Source: CAZCDS01 sp964497585 (GTDB taxonomy: Bacteria > Desulfobacterota > Desulfomonilia > Desulfomonilales > Desulfomonilaceae). From it: a DNA stretch of 64,000 nucleotides. The DNA is taken from positions 124,001 through 188,000 of the forward strand of contig CAZCDS010000003.1 in NCBI GenBank assembly GCA_964497585.1, in the 5' to 3' direction. Positions 18,039 through 26,931 of the stretch are shown piece by piece. The notes beneath the pieces were generated by a model, which did not search any database, was not told where the DNA came from, and saw only the letters and a program-made list of their open reading frames with translations. The translations under genes and the position numbers were made by a program. Each line of letters starts with the position of its first letter. Positions within the stretch are counted from its first letter, which is position 1.

Positions 18039-18926
18039 ATGAAATCCCAGAGACTACCTTCCTGGCTCCGAGTGAATCACCCTCCCGCCAGCGCGGTGGC
18101 CAGGATCGGGCGACACACCCTCGGAAAGGGGCTGGCGACTGTTTGCGAGCAAGCGCGCTGCCCGAATCGTGGAAGATGTTTCACCGAAGGCACCGCCACG
18201 TTCCTCATACTGGGAGACAGATGCACGCGGAACTGCGCGTTCTGCGCGGTGAGCCACGGTGTCCCGAAAGAGGTCGATCCGGAAGAGCCTCAAAAAGTAG
18301 CCGATTCGGTAGTCGCGCTTGGACTGAAGCACGCGGTGATAACGTCGGTAACGCGTGACGATCTTACGGACGGCGGGGCATCGGTCTTTGCGGCTATTGT
18401 GCGCGCCATAGGGAAACGATCGCCGGGCACGTCGGTTGAAGTACTGATCCCGGATTTCCAGGGGAGCGCGTCGGCGCTCCAGCAGGTTTTGGACGCCGGG
18501 CCGGACGTTGTCGGTCACAACCTCGAGACGGTTCCAAGGCTTTATGGGACGGTACGGCGGGCGGCTTCCTACGACCGGTCACTGAAGCTGCTTGACCGGG
18601 TTCGCTCATTCGCGCCAGGCATCGTCATCAAATCCGGGATCATGCTTGGACTAGGGGAATCTCGTGGCGAGGTGCTCCAAGTGGTGAACGATCTCGTCGG
18701 GGTGGGGTGTCGCGTTCTTACCATGGGCCAATATTTGCAGCCAACAGGAAATCATCACCCTGTAGAGAGATTTATTCCCCCCAGCGAGTTCGACGAACTA
18801 AGGAAGCTGGCCCTGGATCGAGGCATGCTGCAGGTTGCCGCGGCTCCACTTGTCAGGAGTTCTTTCAGGGCGGGGGAAATCCTTCAGGCACTTCGCGCAT
18901 CATGTTCAGAAGATGAATCGGGATAA
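18039..18926 (+). CDS. lipA: Lipoyl synthase
   Basis: Radical-SAM enzyme that inserts two sulfurs into octanoyl groups on lipoyl domains and H protein. The auxiliary 4Fe-4S ligands are Cys36, Cys41 and Cys47 (CEQARCPNRGRC), the radical-SAM cluster ligands Cys62, Cys66 and Cys69 (CTRNCAFC), and the serine ligand sits in RSSF near the C-terminus. The TVRRAASYDRSL and YLQPT segments are typical. 295 residues, normal. lipB is not adjacent in the window. Upstream sequence is non-coding, so the gene has its own promoter. Confidence 0.95.
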   Translation: MKSQRLPSWLRVNHPPASAVARIGRHTLGKGLATVCEQARCPNRGRCFTEGTATFLILGDRCTRNCAFCAVSHGVPKEVDPEEPQKVADSVVALGLKHAVITSVTRDDLTDGGASVFAAIVRAIGKRSPGTSVEVLIPDFQGSASALQQVLDAGPDVVGHNLETVPRLYGTVRRAASYDRSLKLLDRVRSFAPGIVIKSGIMLGLGESRGEVLQVVNDLVGVGCRVLTMGQYLQPTGNHHPVERFIPPSEFDELRKLALDRGMLQVAAAPLVRSSFRAGEILQALRASCSEDESG

Positions 18927-19146
18927 GCCCATGCCGCGTGGTTGCTCGTCGTACCGCCACCTATCGAACACATGGAAGGACAGACCACCGATTCCCCGGA
19001 GTGTGAGGGGGAACATTTCCTTTCTCGCTGGCCAGGGGCGAGACTGCCGCACATGCAGGTGTCCCGCGGAATGCGGCACTGTCTTGGCCAGCAGTTCCTC
19101 CTATGGTCGCGGCGAAACGCGGTAAAGGTACTTGTGAATCGATCTC

Positions 19147-19320
19147 CTAATTGGCATTTCCTATCGCTTCCAATATTCTCAGCCCGATCTCAGTCGCTAG
19201 GTCCGAGTCGGAATCCTTCAAGACAGCGGCCACCTCCTGCCACTCATCTTCGTCTCCGGTTAGCGTGACCTCAATGATTGTCTCATCAGCTTCGCTGACC
19301 AAGGCTTCAGTGAGTTCCAT
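19147..19320 (-). CDS. Small acidic protein, 57 residues
   Basis: Short minus-strand frame with ATG at 19320 and AGAGGAG seven bases upstream. It reads MELTEALVSEADETIIEVT and continues in a balanced, acidic, helix-forming composition (TGDEDEWQEVAAVLKD, then a LATEIGLRILEAIG end) to TAG. The ribosome-binding site and natural amino-acid use make it a likely real gene. No membrane segment and no family recognised; the pattern is like small acidic adaptor or antitoxin-like proteins, but no toxin gene is nearby. Confidence 0.6.
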   Translation of the reverse strand: MELTEALVSEADETIIEVTLTGDEDEWQEVAAVLKDSDSDLATEIGLRILEAIGNAN

Positions 19321-19726
19321 TGCTCGTCTCCTCTTGACCGACGCTTTGAACTCCCGTGACCTGATCGATCAATCCGGGGGCGGAAAAGGCTCCGGCTGCC
19401 TTGGAGAATCCTAGTCAAAGGGGTTCCAAATGGCAATAGCCTATTCCGGTAATCCAGTGATTCGTCTTGGTCACTTGCCTTTGAGTTTCGAAATACGGAA
19501 ATCGATGGAACGCTCCGCGGGCCTCGGTGTAATCCCCCAAATTCACAAGGATGTCATCAGGTGCGAATTACTGACGCACCGGAAACCTTTTCCTATAACG
19601 GGGGGTTCTGTCCATTCATATCACCCGTGTCCAAAACATTGACCGATTGCCGGACGGGGGAAGCTTTGGGATCCTTGCGATTCCAATGAGGGATTAAATA
19701 ACTGGCATGGGATCGGAGCATGAAGA

Positions 19727-19763
19727 CACGGATCTATCCCGCGTGCGCCGGGATAGATCCGTG
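19727..19763. repeat. Perfect 14-bp stem-loop
   Basis: CACGGATCTATCCC, nine-base loop GCGTGCGCC, GGGATAGATCCGTG. GGAGCA and TGCTCC flank it and can extend it across an internal loop. No T-tract on either side, so it is not an intrinsic terminator. Confidence 0.7.
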
Positions 19764-19938
19764 GCACCCCACATTTGTGCTCCATGGAGCCTTGGAAGTG
19801 CCTCTCTGACCCCCTTGCGTGGTCGATACTCTGGCGTAAGCCAACGAGTTACCGGTTTTTTTGGGAAGTGGTATTACCCATTAGCAAGGGCATTGGTAAT
19901 GGACCGCGGTCAAGCCCCTCACCGAATCGACAAAGTAC

Positions 19939-19972
19939 AAAAAAAAAGCAATCCCAATGCGTGGGGGATTGC
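19939..19972 (-). terminator. Intrinsic terminator, minus strand
   Basis: Stem GCAATCCC/GGGATTGC (19948-19955 / 19965-19972) with a nine-base loop, followed on the minus strand by nine T. It lies about 280 bases downstream of the NUDIX stop, so either that mRNA has a long 3' end or a separate RNA ends here. Confidence 0.75.
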
Positions 19973-20252
19973 CAAGAGGGTATGGTTTAGGAGTCGTTGT
20001 TCACTTGTAGATTATGCAATCATTGTGCCAACGACCCTTGATGGCCTAATGTGCTGCAATTAAAAACGAAAAAAAAAGCCTCTTACAAGACAGTGCTCAA
20101 TTTCTTCGCACTTATTTTCCCCACGGATACTGCCCGAGAAATTTTTTCGCACGTCACGACCGACAGAGGTAACATGCCTGTCTCGCCATTCAGTCCCCCC
20201 CGACCGGCGACCGTGTTGAAAGCGATGGACCGGTCATTCCCCCGGCAGCAAA

Positions 20253-20723
20253 TCAAACGCGTGACCGTTCGAACGCTGCCCGTAAGACCTTGAGGGTGAT
20301 GTCCGCGAGTCCCATCTCTTCAAGCTGTTCGCGCGGGACCCATTTGGCATCGGGGGCGTCCGAGCCGGGCCTCAGTCCACCGCCCGAAACGCGACAGAGG
20401 AAATCTGCAATAACATAATGATATCGAATTGTTCCCTGATGGTCAGGGACTATTCGTTCCACCAGTTCCACCAGTTCCCCAGGCTCAACCGAGAGGCCGG
20501 TTTCTTCGGAGGATTCCCTGACCACGGCATCCCTCAGAGTCTCACCGACGCGTACGAGACCTCCGGGAATACTCCAATCTCCCTTGGAAGGCGGAGATCC
20601 TCGGCGGACCAGCACGATACGGTTTGCCTCAACGATAAGAGCTCCAACCCCCACGAGGGGCCGCGAAGGATACTCTCTGGAGCGATTTGACGGTGTCTCT
20701 GGTCGGTCCGGCACTTGTTTCAT
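20253..20723 (-). CDS. NUDIX hydrolase
   Basis: 156-residue pyrophosphohydrolase of the NUDIX superfamily, which cleaves a nucleoside diphosphate linked to a variable group. The box GLVRVGETLRDAVVRESSEE is at residues 55-74 and keeps the Gx5Ex7RE-x2-EExG pattern. The RRGSPPSKGDWSIPGG lead-in resembles the ADP-ribose pyrophosphatase and MutT-like group, but substrate cannot be told from this. The C-terminal WVPREQLEEM segment is also typical. Start ATG at 20723 with AGGAG seven bases upstream. Single gene. Confidence 0.88.
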   Translation of the reverse strand: MKQVPDRPETPSNRSREYPSRPLVGVGALIVEANRIVLVRRGSPPSKGDWSIPGGLVRVGETLRDAVVRESSEETGLSVEPGELVELVERIVPDHQGTIRYHYVIADFLCRVSGGGLRPGSDAPDAKWVPREQLEEMGLADITLKVLRAAFERSRV

Positions 20724-20789
20724 AGACCACTCCTTTGAAAAGCCATCGGAGGGGCAAAGCCTCAGGTCAAAATAACCGCGTTATGTCGA

Positions 20790-20970
20790 TAAGATATGGG
20801 GAACCGGTGTTCCTGCGGGACACCCCCCACCCGGCGCCTGCCCCGGGCCGCGGGGCTATCCCTATACATGCATAGAAGGCTGTATCAGAGGAGCGGAGAA
20901 GCGGGTCAGCCAAGCATTTTTTCCGGGAGCGATTCCGATATGGGGAATCGCTCCCGGGGTTTTCTTCTGT
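20790..20970 (+). ncRNA. Candidate structured RNA ending in a terminator
   Basis: Plus-strand stretch after a weak TAAGAT -10. It contains a hairpin GGTGTTCC-TGC-GGGACACC, then CCCCG/CGGGG, then a strong terminator at 20923-20960. There is no reading frame with a ribosome-binding site, and neither neighbour is on the plus strand, so the terminator must end some untranslated transcript if used. I could not match it to 6S, SRP, tmRNA or RNase P. Confidence 0.35.
20923..20970 (+). terminator. Intrinsic terminator, plus strand
   Basis: Perfect 14-bp stem CCGGGAGCGATTCC / GGAATCGCTCCCGG, loop of seven, then GGTTTTCTTCTG. On the minus strand the stem is followed by A, so it cannot end the minus-strand GAPDH mRNA in the usual way. 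Confidence 0.75.
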
Positions 20971-20993
20971 ATCACCTTACCACGGGGTGATCG

Positions 20994-22067
20994 TTAAACG
21001 TCTGCAAAGAAATACGGTGTCAAGCACTCGATTCGTTTGCTGTAATCGTCAGGATGGAGAAGCCAGGTGACCGCGGAAAAGGACGTGGCCAAGGAGTTCC
21101 CGTCCTGAGGCGTGAAGCAGAAGCCGATTACCTCGTGGCCCTTCCGAACTTCGAGGGAAGGTTCCACGATGACCGTCTGATTGAGAATCCTCCCGAAGTA
21201 TCCGTGATCGCGTCCGAATGAGAAGACTTCGCATGCGGAGCTTTTCCCCGTGACGCTTATGCGGGGGTCGTCCCGAAATCGTTGGAGTACTTCCTCTCTT
21301 GTTACCGCTCTCTTGAGCTTCAGGGTGAAGTATATGCAGTGCATGTACTGAGTGTTGAGCTTGAGAGCTGACGAGAAGAGGTTGAGGTCGAGCCCTATGG
21401 TACGGAAAAGATGGTACGCGTCTCTAGCATGATGCGTTCCGAATACGGGATCCCCGTGCTTTCCCACATCCGGAGACGGGACAAATCCCTTTACCTGGCT
21501 GATGTCATTGGCTCTGCGGATGCAGAGGAATCGAGCTTCCTCGAGGTTATCCTCACCGTCGACAAGCGCGACACTGTTGATGAGGCAGCAAAGATTGTGG
21601 GTGTTGCAGCTCACAACGTGAATGAACTTGTCTTTACCCTGTTCCAGCGCGGTGTCGTTGATTCCCGACGCGTACATCTTGCCGAAACCGAACTCACTCC
21701 CCTGTGCGATGAACCCTTTGGTAGTCTCGCTGTAGTTTTCATAGAAGTCGTTCTTGTTGGAGATACCTACTCCCGAAGGAGTACAGTCCACGACCACGTC
21801 GGCCTTGCGCAGGGCTTCCTCGTGAATCATCGTCGGCTGCAAGCCGATGGCCTCGAAGTCCGATATTCGGTCTTCGTCAACAACCAACTTCGCCCCCCGG
21901 GACATGAGTGCGTGGAGTTTCGGGAGGTCCCTGGCGACGGGAGAGCGTTTGTGGAAGGTCACTTCAGACCAGCCCGCCCGGTCCTTGAACGCGCACAGCA
22001 GTCCGATTAGGGGTTCGCCGATGGTGCCTGTGCCTACCACATGAACGACACCTTGGTCCTTTGGCAT
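20994..22067 (-). CDS. Archaeal-type (type II) glyceraldehyde-3-phosphate dehydrogenase
   Basis: 357 residues. The N-terminal Rossmann motif is VGTGTIGEPL, VDCTPSGVG matches the archaeal-type GAPDH loop, and the catalytic cysteine is Cys154 in SCNTHNLC (archaeal enzymes read SCNTTGLC). The bacterial GapA motif (SCTTNCLAP) is absent. It would interconvert glyceraldehyde-3-phosphate and 1,3-bisphosphoglycerate with NAD(P). ATG at 22067 with GGAGAA eight bases upstream; a longer frame upstream has no protein character. The N-terminus departs from the usual archaeal NGYGTIGKR, so a related dehydrogenase is possible. Confidence 0.75.
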   Translation of the reverse strand: MPKDQGVVHVVGTGTIGEPLIGLLCAFKDRAGWSEVTFHKRSPVARDLPKLHALMSRGAKLVVDEDRISDFEAIGLQPTMIHEEALRKADVVVDCTPSGVGISNKNDFYENYSETTKGFIAQGSEFGFGKMYASGINDTALEQGKDKFIHVVSCNTHNLCCLINSVALVDGEDNLEEARFLCIRRANDISQVKGFVPSPDVGKHGDPVFGTHHARDAYHLFRTIGLDLNLFSSALKLNTQYMHCIYFTLKLKRAVTREEVLQRFRDDPRISVTGKSSACEVFSFGRDHGYFGRILNQTVIVEPSLEVRKGHEVIGFCFTPQDGNSLATSFSAVTWLLHPDDYSKRIECLTPYFFADV

Positions 22068-22434
22068 AGCTCTATTCTCCTTTCTGTGAAAAGCCTGAAA
22101 GAGACCTGGCAAACTGCGCGGTAGTCGATGGGGAGACAGCCGATCATGGCTCTTGCACGTGATGCGCGGTCTCCCGTGCGCTCGCAGAACAGAAATCCGC
22201 CGGCACAAAGCCTCCTCGGGGAACCTTCAGAGATCGGTTACGGGTGCCAAACAAGATTGCCTGGGCAACTGAAAAGGTTGCGCTCACGGACGACGGATAT
22301 GAAAAACTCCTGCCGAGCCCCGCTTCCCTGTGATTGGGCCCCTTCGAATGTGAGCGACGGGATTATCTGAGCCTACCAAATCTAGGATAGCACTCTTGAT
22401 CGGACGAATCAACTCGGCGCGTCGTCATGGTGAC
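22068..22434. other. Intergenic region upstream of GAPDH gene
   Basis: 367 bases between two minus-strand genes. No protein-like frame, no clear terminator after rng and no obvious promoter boxes; it presumably contains the GAPDH promoter. Confidence 0.35.
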
Positions 22435-24282
22435 TCATGAGAAGGGAAGATAGAATCGGAGCCATGAGCGGCGTTGTTTGGGTTCTTCTTCCTCAGTCTG
22501 ACTCGCTGCCGCCAGAGGTTTTCCTTCTGATTCCGCCTGCGAATCAGGCCTTTCGATGGCGCTGCCGCCCGCACCTGGCTGTTCGGTGGGGGCCTCCGCA
22601 ATCCGCTCCTGCTGAGCGGCGCTCACTTCCCCGGCCTCGTCGGGAGATTCCGCCGGGCTCTTCTTCTTACTGCGTCGTCGTCTGCGGCTGGGCTTGCGCC
22701 CGCGTTTCTTCTCCTGGTCGGCTCCCGTCTCTTCCTCTGTTTCCATGAACTGCTCGAAATCGACTACCGGCGGCACTGCTCCGACGGGAACTGCCTGATC
22801 CAGTTCCTCCTTTTTCACCGGTTCGACGGAGATTTCGTTTTCGGGAAGATGCTCTCGGGACAGCACGACGATTCGGGCATTGTATTGATTCTCTGTTTGG
22901 ACAATTGGTCCGCGCACGTTATTCAGGAGGTATTCGGCGACCTGTGCCGGGACCGTGGCCCGTACCTCAGCCACGTCCGGTTTTATCGCGAGGGACTTTA
23001 TCCTTCGAAAGACGGACAGGGCGGTAACGTCGGGAGATCTGATTTGGCCTCTTCCTTCGCAGAGGGGGCATTCCAGGTATTCTCCCGTACCGAGAGACGA
23101 TTTGAGCCTCTGCCGGGAAAGTTCGAGCAGCCCGAGTGACGATATGCGCAGCACCTTGCATTTGGCGCGGTCTTTCTTGAGTTCCGCCTTGACCGCGCGC
23201 TCGACGTCCAGCTTGTGCTTTTTGTTGAACATATCGATGAAGTCGATAACGATAATGCCGCCGAGGTCACGCAGCCTCAGTTGTCGCACGATCTCCGGCG
23301 CAGCCTCCATATTGACTCTGAAAGCGGTCTCCTCAATACCCTTTTCCTTGGTTGCGCTGCCGGAGTTCACGTCCACGGTCACCATGGCTTCGGTCGGCTC
23401 GATGATGATGTAGCCGCCGGACTTGAGATTTATCCGCTTGCGGTAGACCCGTTCCACCTGCTCTTCCAACTGATACTTGTTAAAGAGCGGACGCTTTTCC
23501 TGGTAGAGTTTGACGAGCTTCTCGTGCTTGGGCATGAGCTGGTGAAAGAAACTTCGCACCCGATTGTAGACCGTCCTATGATCCACGAGGATCTCGGCTA
23601 TGTCCGACGAGAAGTGGTCGCGAATGGAACGGATCACGATATCCTGCTCGCGGTAGAGCAGGGCTGGCGCGGGGACGTCGGCGACATTCTTTTCGATGGA
23701 CTGCCAGAGCTTGAGTACGTAGTTGAGGTCCAGAGAGAGAGCCGTCTTGGTACGTCCAAGACCGGCGGTACGAATAATGAACCCCATGTTTTCGGGCAAT
23801 CGAAGGGCCTTGACGATTTCTCGCAGCTTCTTACGTTCCTTTTCGTCCTCTATCTTCCGCGAGACCCCGTGCAGGTCCGTTCCGGGCATGAGTACCAGAT
23901 ATCTTCCCGCGAGGGAGATGTTCGTCGTCAGGCTCGCTCCCTTGTTGTCTCGTTCTTCCTTGTTCACCTGGACGACGAGTTCATCTTCTCTCCTGAAAAT
24001 CTCCTCAATGCGCGGACGTCTGCGGCTTTCGCTGAACGACTCCGGGAAATAGGACGGATGTACGTCACTGATCGGCAGGAATCCGTTGCGCGTGGCGCCG
24101 TAATCAACAAAGGCAGCCTGAAGGGAAGGCTCTATTCGAGTGATCATGCCCTTGTAAATGTTTCCCAGCGTGGCCTCACGCGTATTGATTTGGACGTCAA
24201 GCTCTTCGAGCATTCCATCCGCGACCACGGCCACCCGGTACTCTTCAGGGTGGACCGCGTTAATGAGCATCTTTCGTAACAT
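22435..24282 (-). CDS. rng: Ribonuclease G/E
   Basis: Endoribonuclease of the RNase E/G family, acting in rRNA processing and mRNA decay. The N-terminal RNase H-like part and S1 domain (LGNIYKGMITRIEPSLQAAFVDYG and on to about residue 125) are followed by the catalytic domain with VDVNSG and VIDFIDM (the two Mg-binding Asp), the Zn-link CPLCEGRG near residue 403, and a small domain. After about residue 490 there is an acidic then basic low-complexity tail (RGRKPSRRRRRSKKK) ending in an aromatic SWLRFYLPFS. At 615 residues it is longer than RNase G (~490) and shorter than RNase E; the tail may bind RNA or membrane. ATG at 24282; a TTG one codon before is possible. Confidence 0.93.
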   Translation of the reverse strand: MLRKMLINAVHPEEYRVAVVADGMLEELDVQINTREATLGNIYKGMITRIEPSLQAAFVDYGATRNGFLPISDVHPSYFPESFSESRRRPRIEEIFRREDELVVQVNKEERDNKGASLTTNISLAGRYLVLMPGTDLHGVSRKIEDEKERKKLREIVKALRLPENMGFIIRTAGLGRTKTALSLDLNYVLKLWQSIEKNVADVPAPALLYREQDIVIRSIRDHFSSDIAEILVDHRTVYNRVRSFFHQLMPKHEKLVKLYQEKRPLFNKYQLEEQVERVYRKRINLKSGGYIIIEPTEAMVTVDVNSGSATKEKGIEETAFRVNMEAAPEIVRQLRLRDLGGIIVIDFIDMFNKKHKLDVERAVKAELKKDRAKCKVLRISSLGLLELSRQRLKSSLGTGEYLECPLCEGRGQIRSPDVTALSVFRRIKSLAIKPDVAEVRATVPAQVAEYLLNNVRGPIVQTENQYNARIVVLSREHLPENEISVEPVKKEELDQAVPVGAVPPVVDFEQFMETEEETGADQEKKRGRKPSRRRRRSKKKSPAESPDEAGEVSAAQQERIAEAPTEQPGAGGSAIERPDSQAESEGKPLAAASQTEEEEPKQRRSWLRFYLPFS

Positions 24283-24371
24283 CAACTCCCTCTTCTCTCA
24301 CCGGCGATCCCGTCCAAGGGAGCTTCTCGGCATCGGCCGAAGCGCTTTCTGAGTCCCCTGTGCCGTGCAGA

Positions 24372-24950
24372 TCAACCGGTGAGACGTATGATTTGTTTCC
24401 ATAGTTCCTTTTTGCCCCGGCCGTCAAGCGATGAAAAGAGGATGATGGGAACATTTTCCCCGACTTCTTTGACAATCGCTCGCTCCTGGGCGGCGGATCG
24501 CCCGCGGGAGAGCTTGTCCGCTTTGGTGGCCGCCACCACAAGAGGAATCTCGTGAGCCCCAAGAAAATTGATCAGACTCAGATCCGGTTCCGAAATCCCC
24601 CGTCGTATGTCAACGATGACGACCAGGCCGGCCAGTTCTTCACGTCGCGTGAGGTAGCTCTCGACCATGGGGCCCCATTTCCGGCGAACCTCAAGGGGTA
24701 CCTTGGCGAATCCGTGTCCCGGCAGATCGACGAATACGAATCCATCGTTGATGAGAAAAAAATTGATTTTCCGCGTCCGGCCCGGGGTCTTGGAAGTGCG
24801 GACCAGATTCTTTCTCCCGAGCAGCGCGTTGATCATAGACGATTTGCCGACATTGGATCTTCCTGCGAAGGCAATCTCCTTCAATCCCAACTTAGGGTAA
24901 TCCTTAGCTTCCTCCACGGAACGAATAAATTTTGCGCTCACGATCTTCAT
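24372..24950 (-). CDS. engB: Ribosome biogenesis GTP-binding protein EngB/YsxC
   Basis: Small GTPase needed for 50S subunit assembly. The P-loop GRSNVGKSS starts at residue 30, the G2/G3 region gives TPGRTRKINFF and DLPGHGFAK, and G4 is TKADKL. 192 residues, normal. The ATG at 24950 (MKIVSAKFI) matches the family start; the longer frame upstream is Arg/Cys-rich and unlikely. It sits 89 bases upstream of rng on the same strand and may be co-transcribed with it. Confidence 0.93.
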   Translation of the reverse strand: MKIVSAKFIRSVEEAKDYPKLGLKEIAFAGRSNVGKSSMINALLGRKNLVRTSKTPGRTRKINFFLINDGFVFVDLPGHGFAKVPLEVRRKWGPMVESYLTRREELAGLVVIVDIRRGISEPDLSLINFLGAHEIPLVVAATKADKLSRGRSAAQERAIVKEVGENVPIILFSSLDGRGKKELWKQIIRLTG

Positions 24951-25186
24951 AGGGCATCGCCGGCCGGGACGCCCCGAAACGCGTACCATCGAGCGAACAT
25001 TGCACCTGCAGGGGGCGCACCACGAGGCCTCCTGGTTTCCCTTCCTATTATACATGAAACAGACCGTATGTGCTCAGATAGCTTCTCGCAAGCGCTCAAT
25101 TTCAGGCCTGCAGGTCTGATTCCACACCCCCTGACCCATCCCTCAGAGCTGAAGGTGAGCAGTTGGATGCCCCGTGGCACACCCCG

Positions 25187-26590
25187 TCATATCAGCTCCA
25201 CCTTGAGCACTCGCTCGGTCTGCACGGTGAGGGGCGCCTCACTGCTCCGTCCTACTCCAGGGACCCAGAGAATCCGGCGGCCCTTGACGAGGACGGGAAT
25301 ACCGCGTCGCCGATGCATGGGAACCTTGCGGTCGATGAGCACTTCATTGAGCTTGCGGGTCCCCTGCATGCCCCACGGCCGGAACCTATCCCCAGGCCGG
25401 GGGGACCTGAGTGTGAGAGGAAACGGCACCCCTTCCGCGTCAAAGAATGCCGCTGTGAGGCCTCCGAAAAGCTCCTTCCTGGATGGCTTCTCCAGGAGGA
25501 TGCGAAAGGCGATTCTCATCCTGCCATGAGATACCTCGACCGTGCCCGGGCCATCCACGGTAACGGTAAATGTGTCAGGTTGATCCTCGAACTTCCCTTT
25601 CTCGAGGAACGCGCGGTCGTATTCTCGCCGGAACGTGATTCCGGCAGGGAGATCGAGTCGCGCGGAGGGATTCTCCGCGCCCAGCGCGGCCAGAATTGCG
25701 TCCACGTGACGCCGCGTCCAACGGGTATTCGGACCGGAGAGGCGATAGAGGGCCTCCCGTACGACCCTGGCGCCTAAGACCTTCGACTGCAACGCGAGCT
25801 CCGACACATCCAGCTCCAGTCCGTCCTCAGTCCTCGAGACGACCCGACGGGAGAGCGCGGTTGCCTGAGCGTCGAGAAATTCCTCCTCTGACTCGACCAG
25901 CTCAAGCGTGCGCCCAAGGGTGATTCCGAAACGGGGGAAGCGTTCCCGGATCACCGGAAAGAGCCGATTCCTGATGAAGTTCCTGTCCGTCTCCGCAGCC
26001 AGGTTGGTCGGATCGACGAGGAAGGGAATCTTCTCCTCGTCAAGGAAGTGGAGGATTTCCTCTCGTGTAAACCGGATCAAAGGGCGTACGACCTTACCTC
26101 GGACCGGTTGAATGCCCCGCAGGCCCGTGATCGATGAGCCCCGGAATATCCGCAGGAAGAAAGTCTCCAGCGCGTCCTCACGGTGATGTGCGGTAGCGAT
26201 TACAGAACCCCCAACAGTGCGCCTCACTTCCTCGAAGAATTCGTAACGCGCCCGACGACCCGCCTCCTCCGTGCTGATATCTTGGCCTGCGGCGAGATCC
26301 CTGACATCCACACGGGTCGCCTTGATTTCGAGGCCCAGATTCGATGCCGCCTCACGGACGAACTCGGCCTCTTCCTTCGATTCGTCTCTCAACCCGTGGT
26401 CCACGTGAGCCACGACGAGCGAAAACGACATCTCAGATGCAAGTGCATGGAGTAGATGCATCAGGGCCATGGAGTCAGGCCCGCCGGAGATCCCCGCGAC
26501 GACGATTGAGCCGGCGTCGACCATGGAATATTTCCGTATGGTACTCCTGACAATATCGATAAGCTTGTTGGTGGTTTTCGAAGGCCCCAT
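25187..26590 (-). CDS. tilS: tRNA(Ile)-lysidine synthase
   Basis: Adds lysine to C34 of tRNA-Ile(CAU) so that it reads AUA. The PP-loop SGGPDS is at residues 35-40, followed by VAHVDHGLR, TAHHREDALETFFLR and the RGSSITGLRGI segment. The middle TilS domain and a C-terminal substrate-binding domain (RPGDRFRPWGMQGTRKLNEV) are present. 467 residues, usual for the long type. The ATG at 26590 precedes MGPSKTTNKL. Essential housekeeping gene on the same strand as engB and rng, separated from engB by 236 bases. Confidence 0.93.
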   Translation of the reverse strand: MGPSKTTNKLIDIVRSTIRKYSMVDAGSIVVAGISGGPDSMALMHLLHALASEMSFSLVVAHVDHGLRDESKEEAEFVREAASNLGLEIKATRVDVRDLAAGQDISTEEAGRRARYEFFEEVRRTVGGSVIATAHHREDALETFFLRIFRGSSITGLRGIQPVRGKVVRPLIRFTREEILHFLDEEKIPFLVDPTNLAAETDRNFIRNRLFPVIRERFPRFGITLGRTLELVESEEEFLDAQATALSRRVVSRTEDGLELDVSELALQSKVLGARVVREALYRLSGPNTRWTRRHVDAILAALGAENPSARLDLPAGITFRREYDRAFLEKGKFEDQPDTFTVTVDGPGTVEVSHGRMRIAFRILLEKPSRKELFGGLTAAFFDAEGVPFPLTLRSPRPGDRFRPWGMQGTRKLNEVLIDRKVPMHRRRGIPVLVKGRRILWVPGVGRSSEAPLTVQTERVLKVELI

Positions 26591-26931
26591 GCTATAAGTA
26601 TACCAAATCAGGCCTGCTGAGGAGCAGTAATGCTGATTCGCAAGAAAGTCGGTAACTCAGGCGCCTCCCCGAAGAGACTGACCGCGCTTCGGGGTGGGCA
26701 ATGGCACCCCCAGGTATCTGTCTAAGCCGGGGCTGCAGTGACGCGGAAGCATGGCTGTATATCAGTGTCTTCACGTGCGGAAGCCGTGTCACGGAAACAT
26801 TTGCAAATCCATCTCAGTGCCTGATAGTACGGGGCCAGAAATCTGACGCCGTGGCCAGGGAAAAGGAATCTCCTGACAAAACATCCTTTGGCCGTTTGCA
26901 AGTACCATGACTGGAGAAAGGGGGATGCTCA
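26591..26931. other. Intergenic region between divergent genes
   Basis: 341 bases between tilS and the stress-protein gene. A 31-codon frame at 26630 (MLIRKKVGNSGASPKRL...) has AGGAG five bases before its ATG but is too short to claim. Nothing else recognised. Confidence 0.35.

Larger units (their letters stand above)
19321..20252. other. Gene-poor region with structured elements
   Basis: 930 bases between the 57-aa gene and the NUDIX gene. A 70-codon plus-strand frame from 19430 has only a weak AGGGG upstream and a composition that does not look like a protein. The region holds a perfect 14-bp hairpin (19727-19763) and a minus-strand terminator (19939-19972), listed separately. Confidence 0.45.

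Noticed and set aside
19430..19642. 70-codon plus-strand frame
   Set aside because: Only a weak AGGGG upstream, odd composition, no partner gene; too little to call.
20790..20970. SRP RNA or 6S RNA
   Set aside because: The SRP core (GGTCAGG...GGAAGCAGCC) is absent and the 5' and 3' ends do not pair as in 6S RNA.
23215..24279. 354-codon plus-strand frame
   Set aside because: Antisense shadow of the RNase G/E gene.
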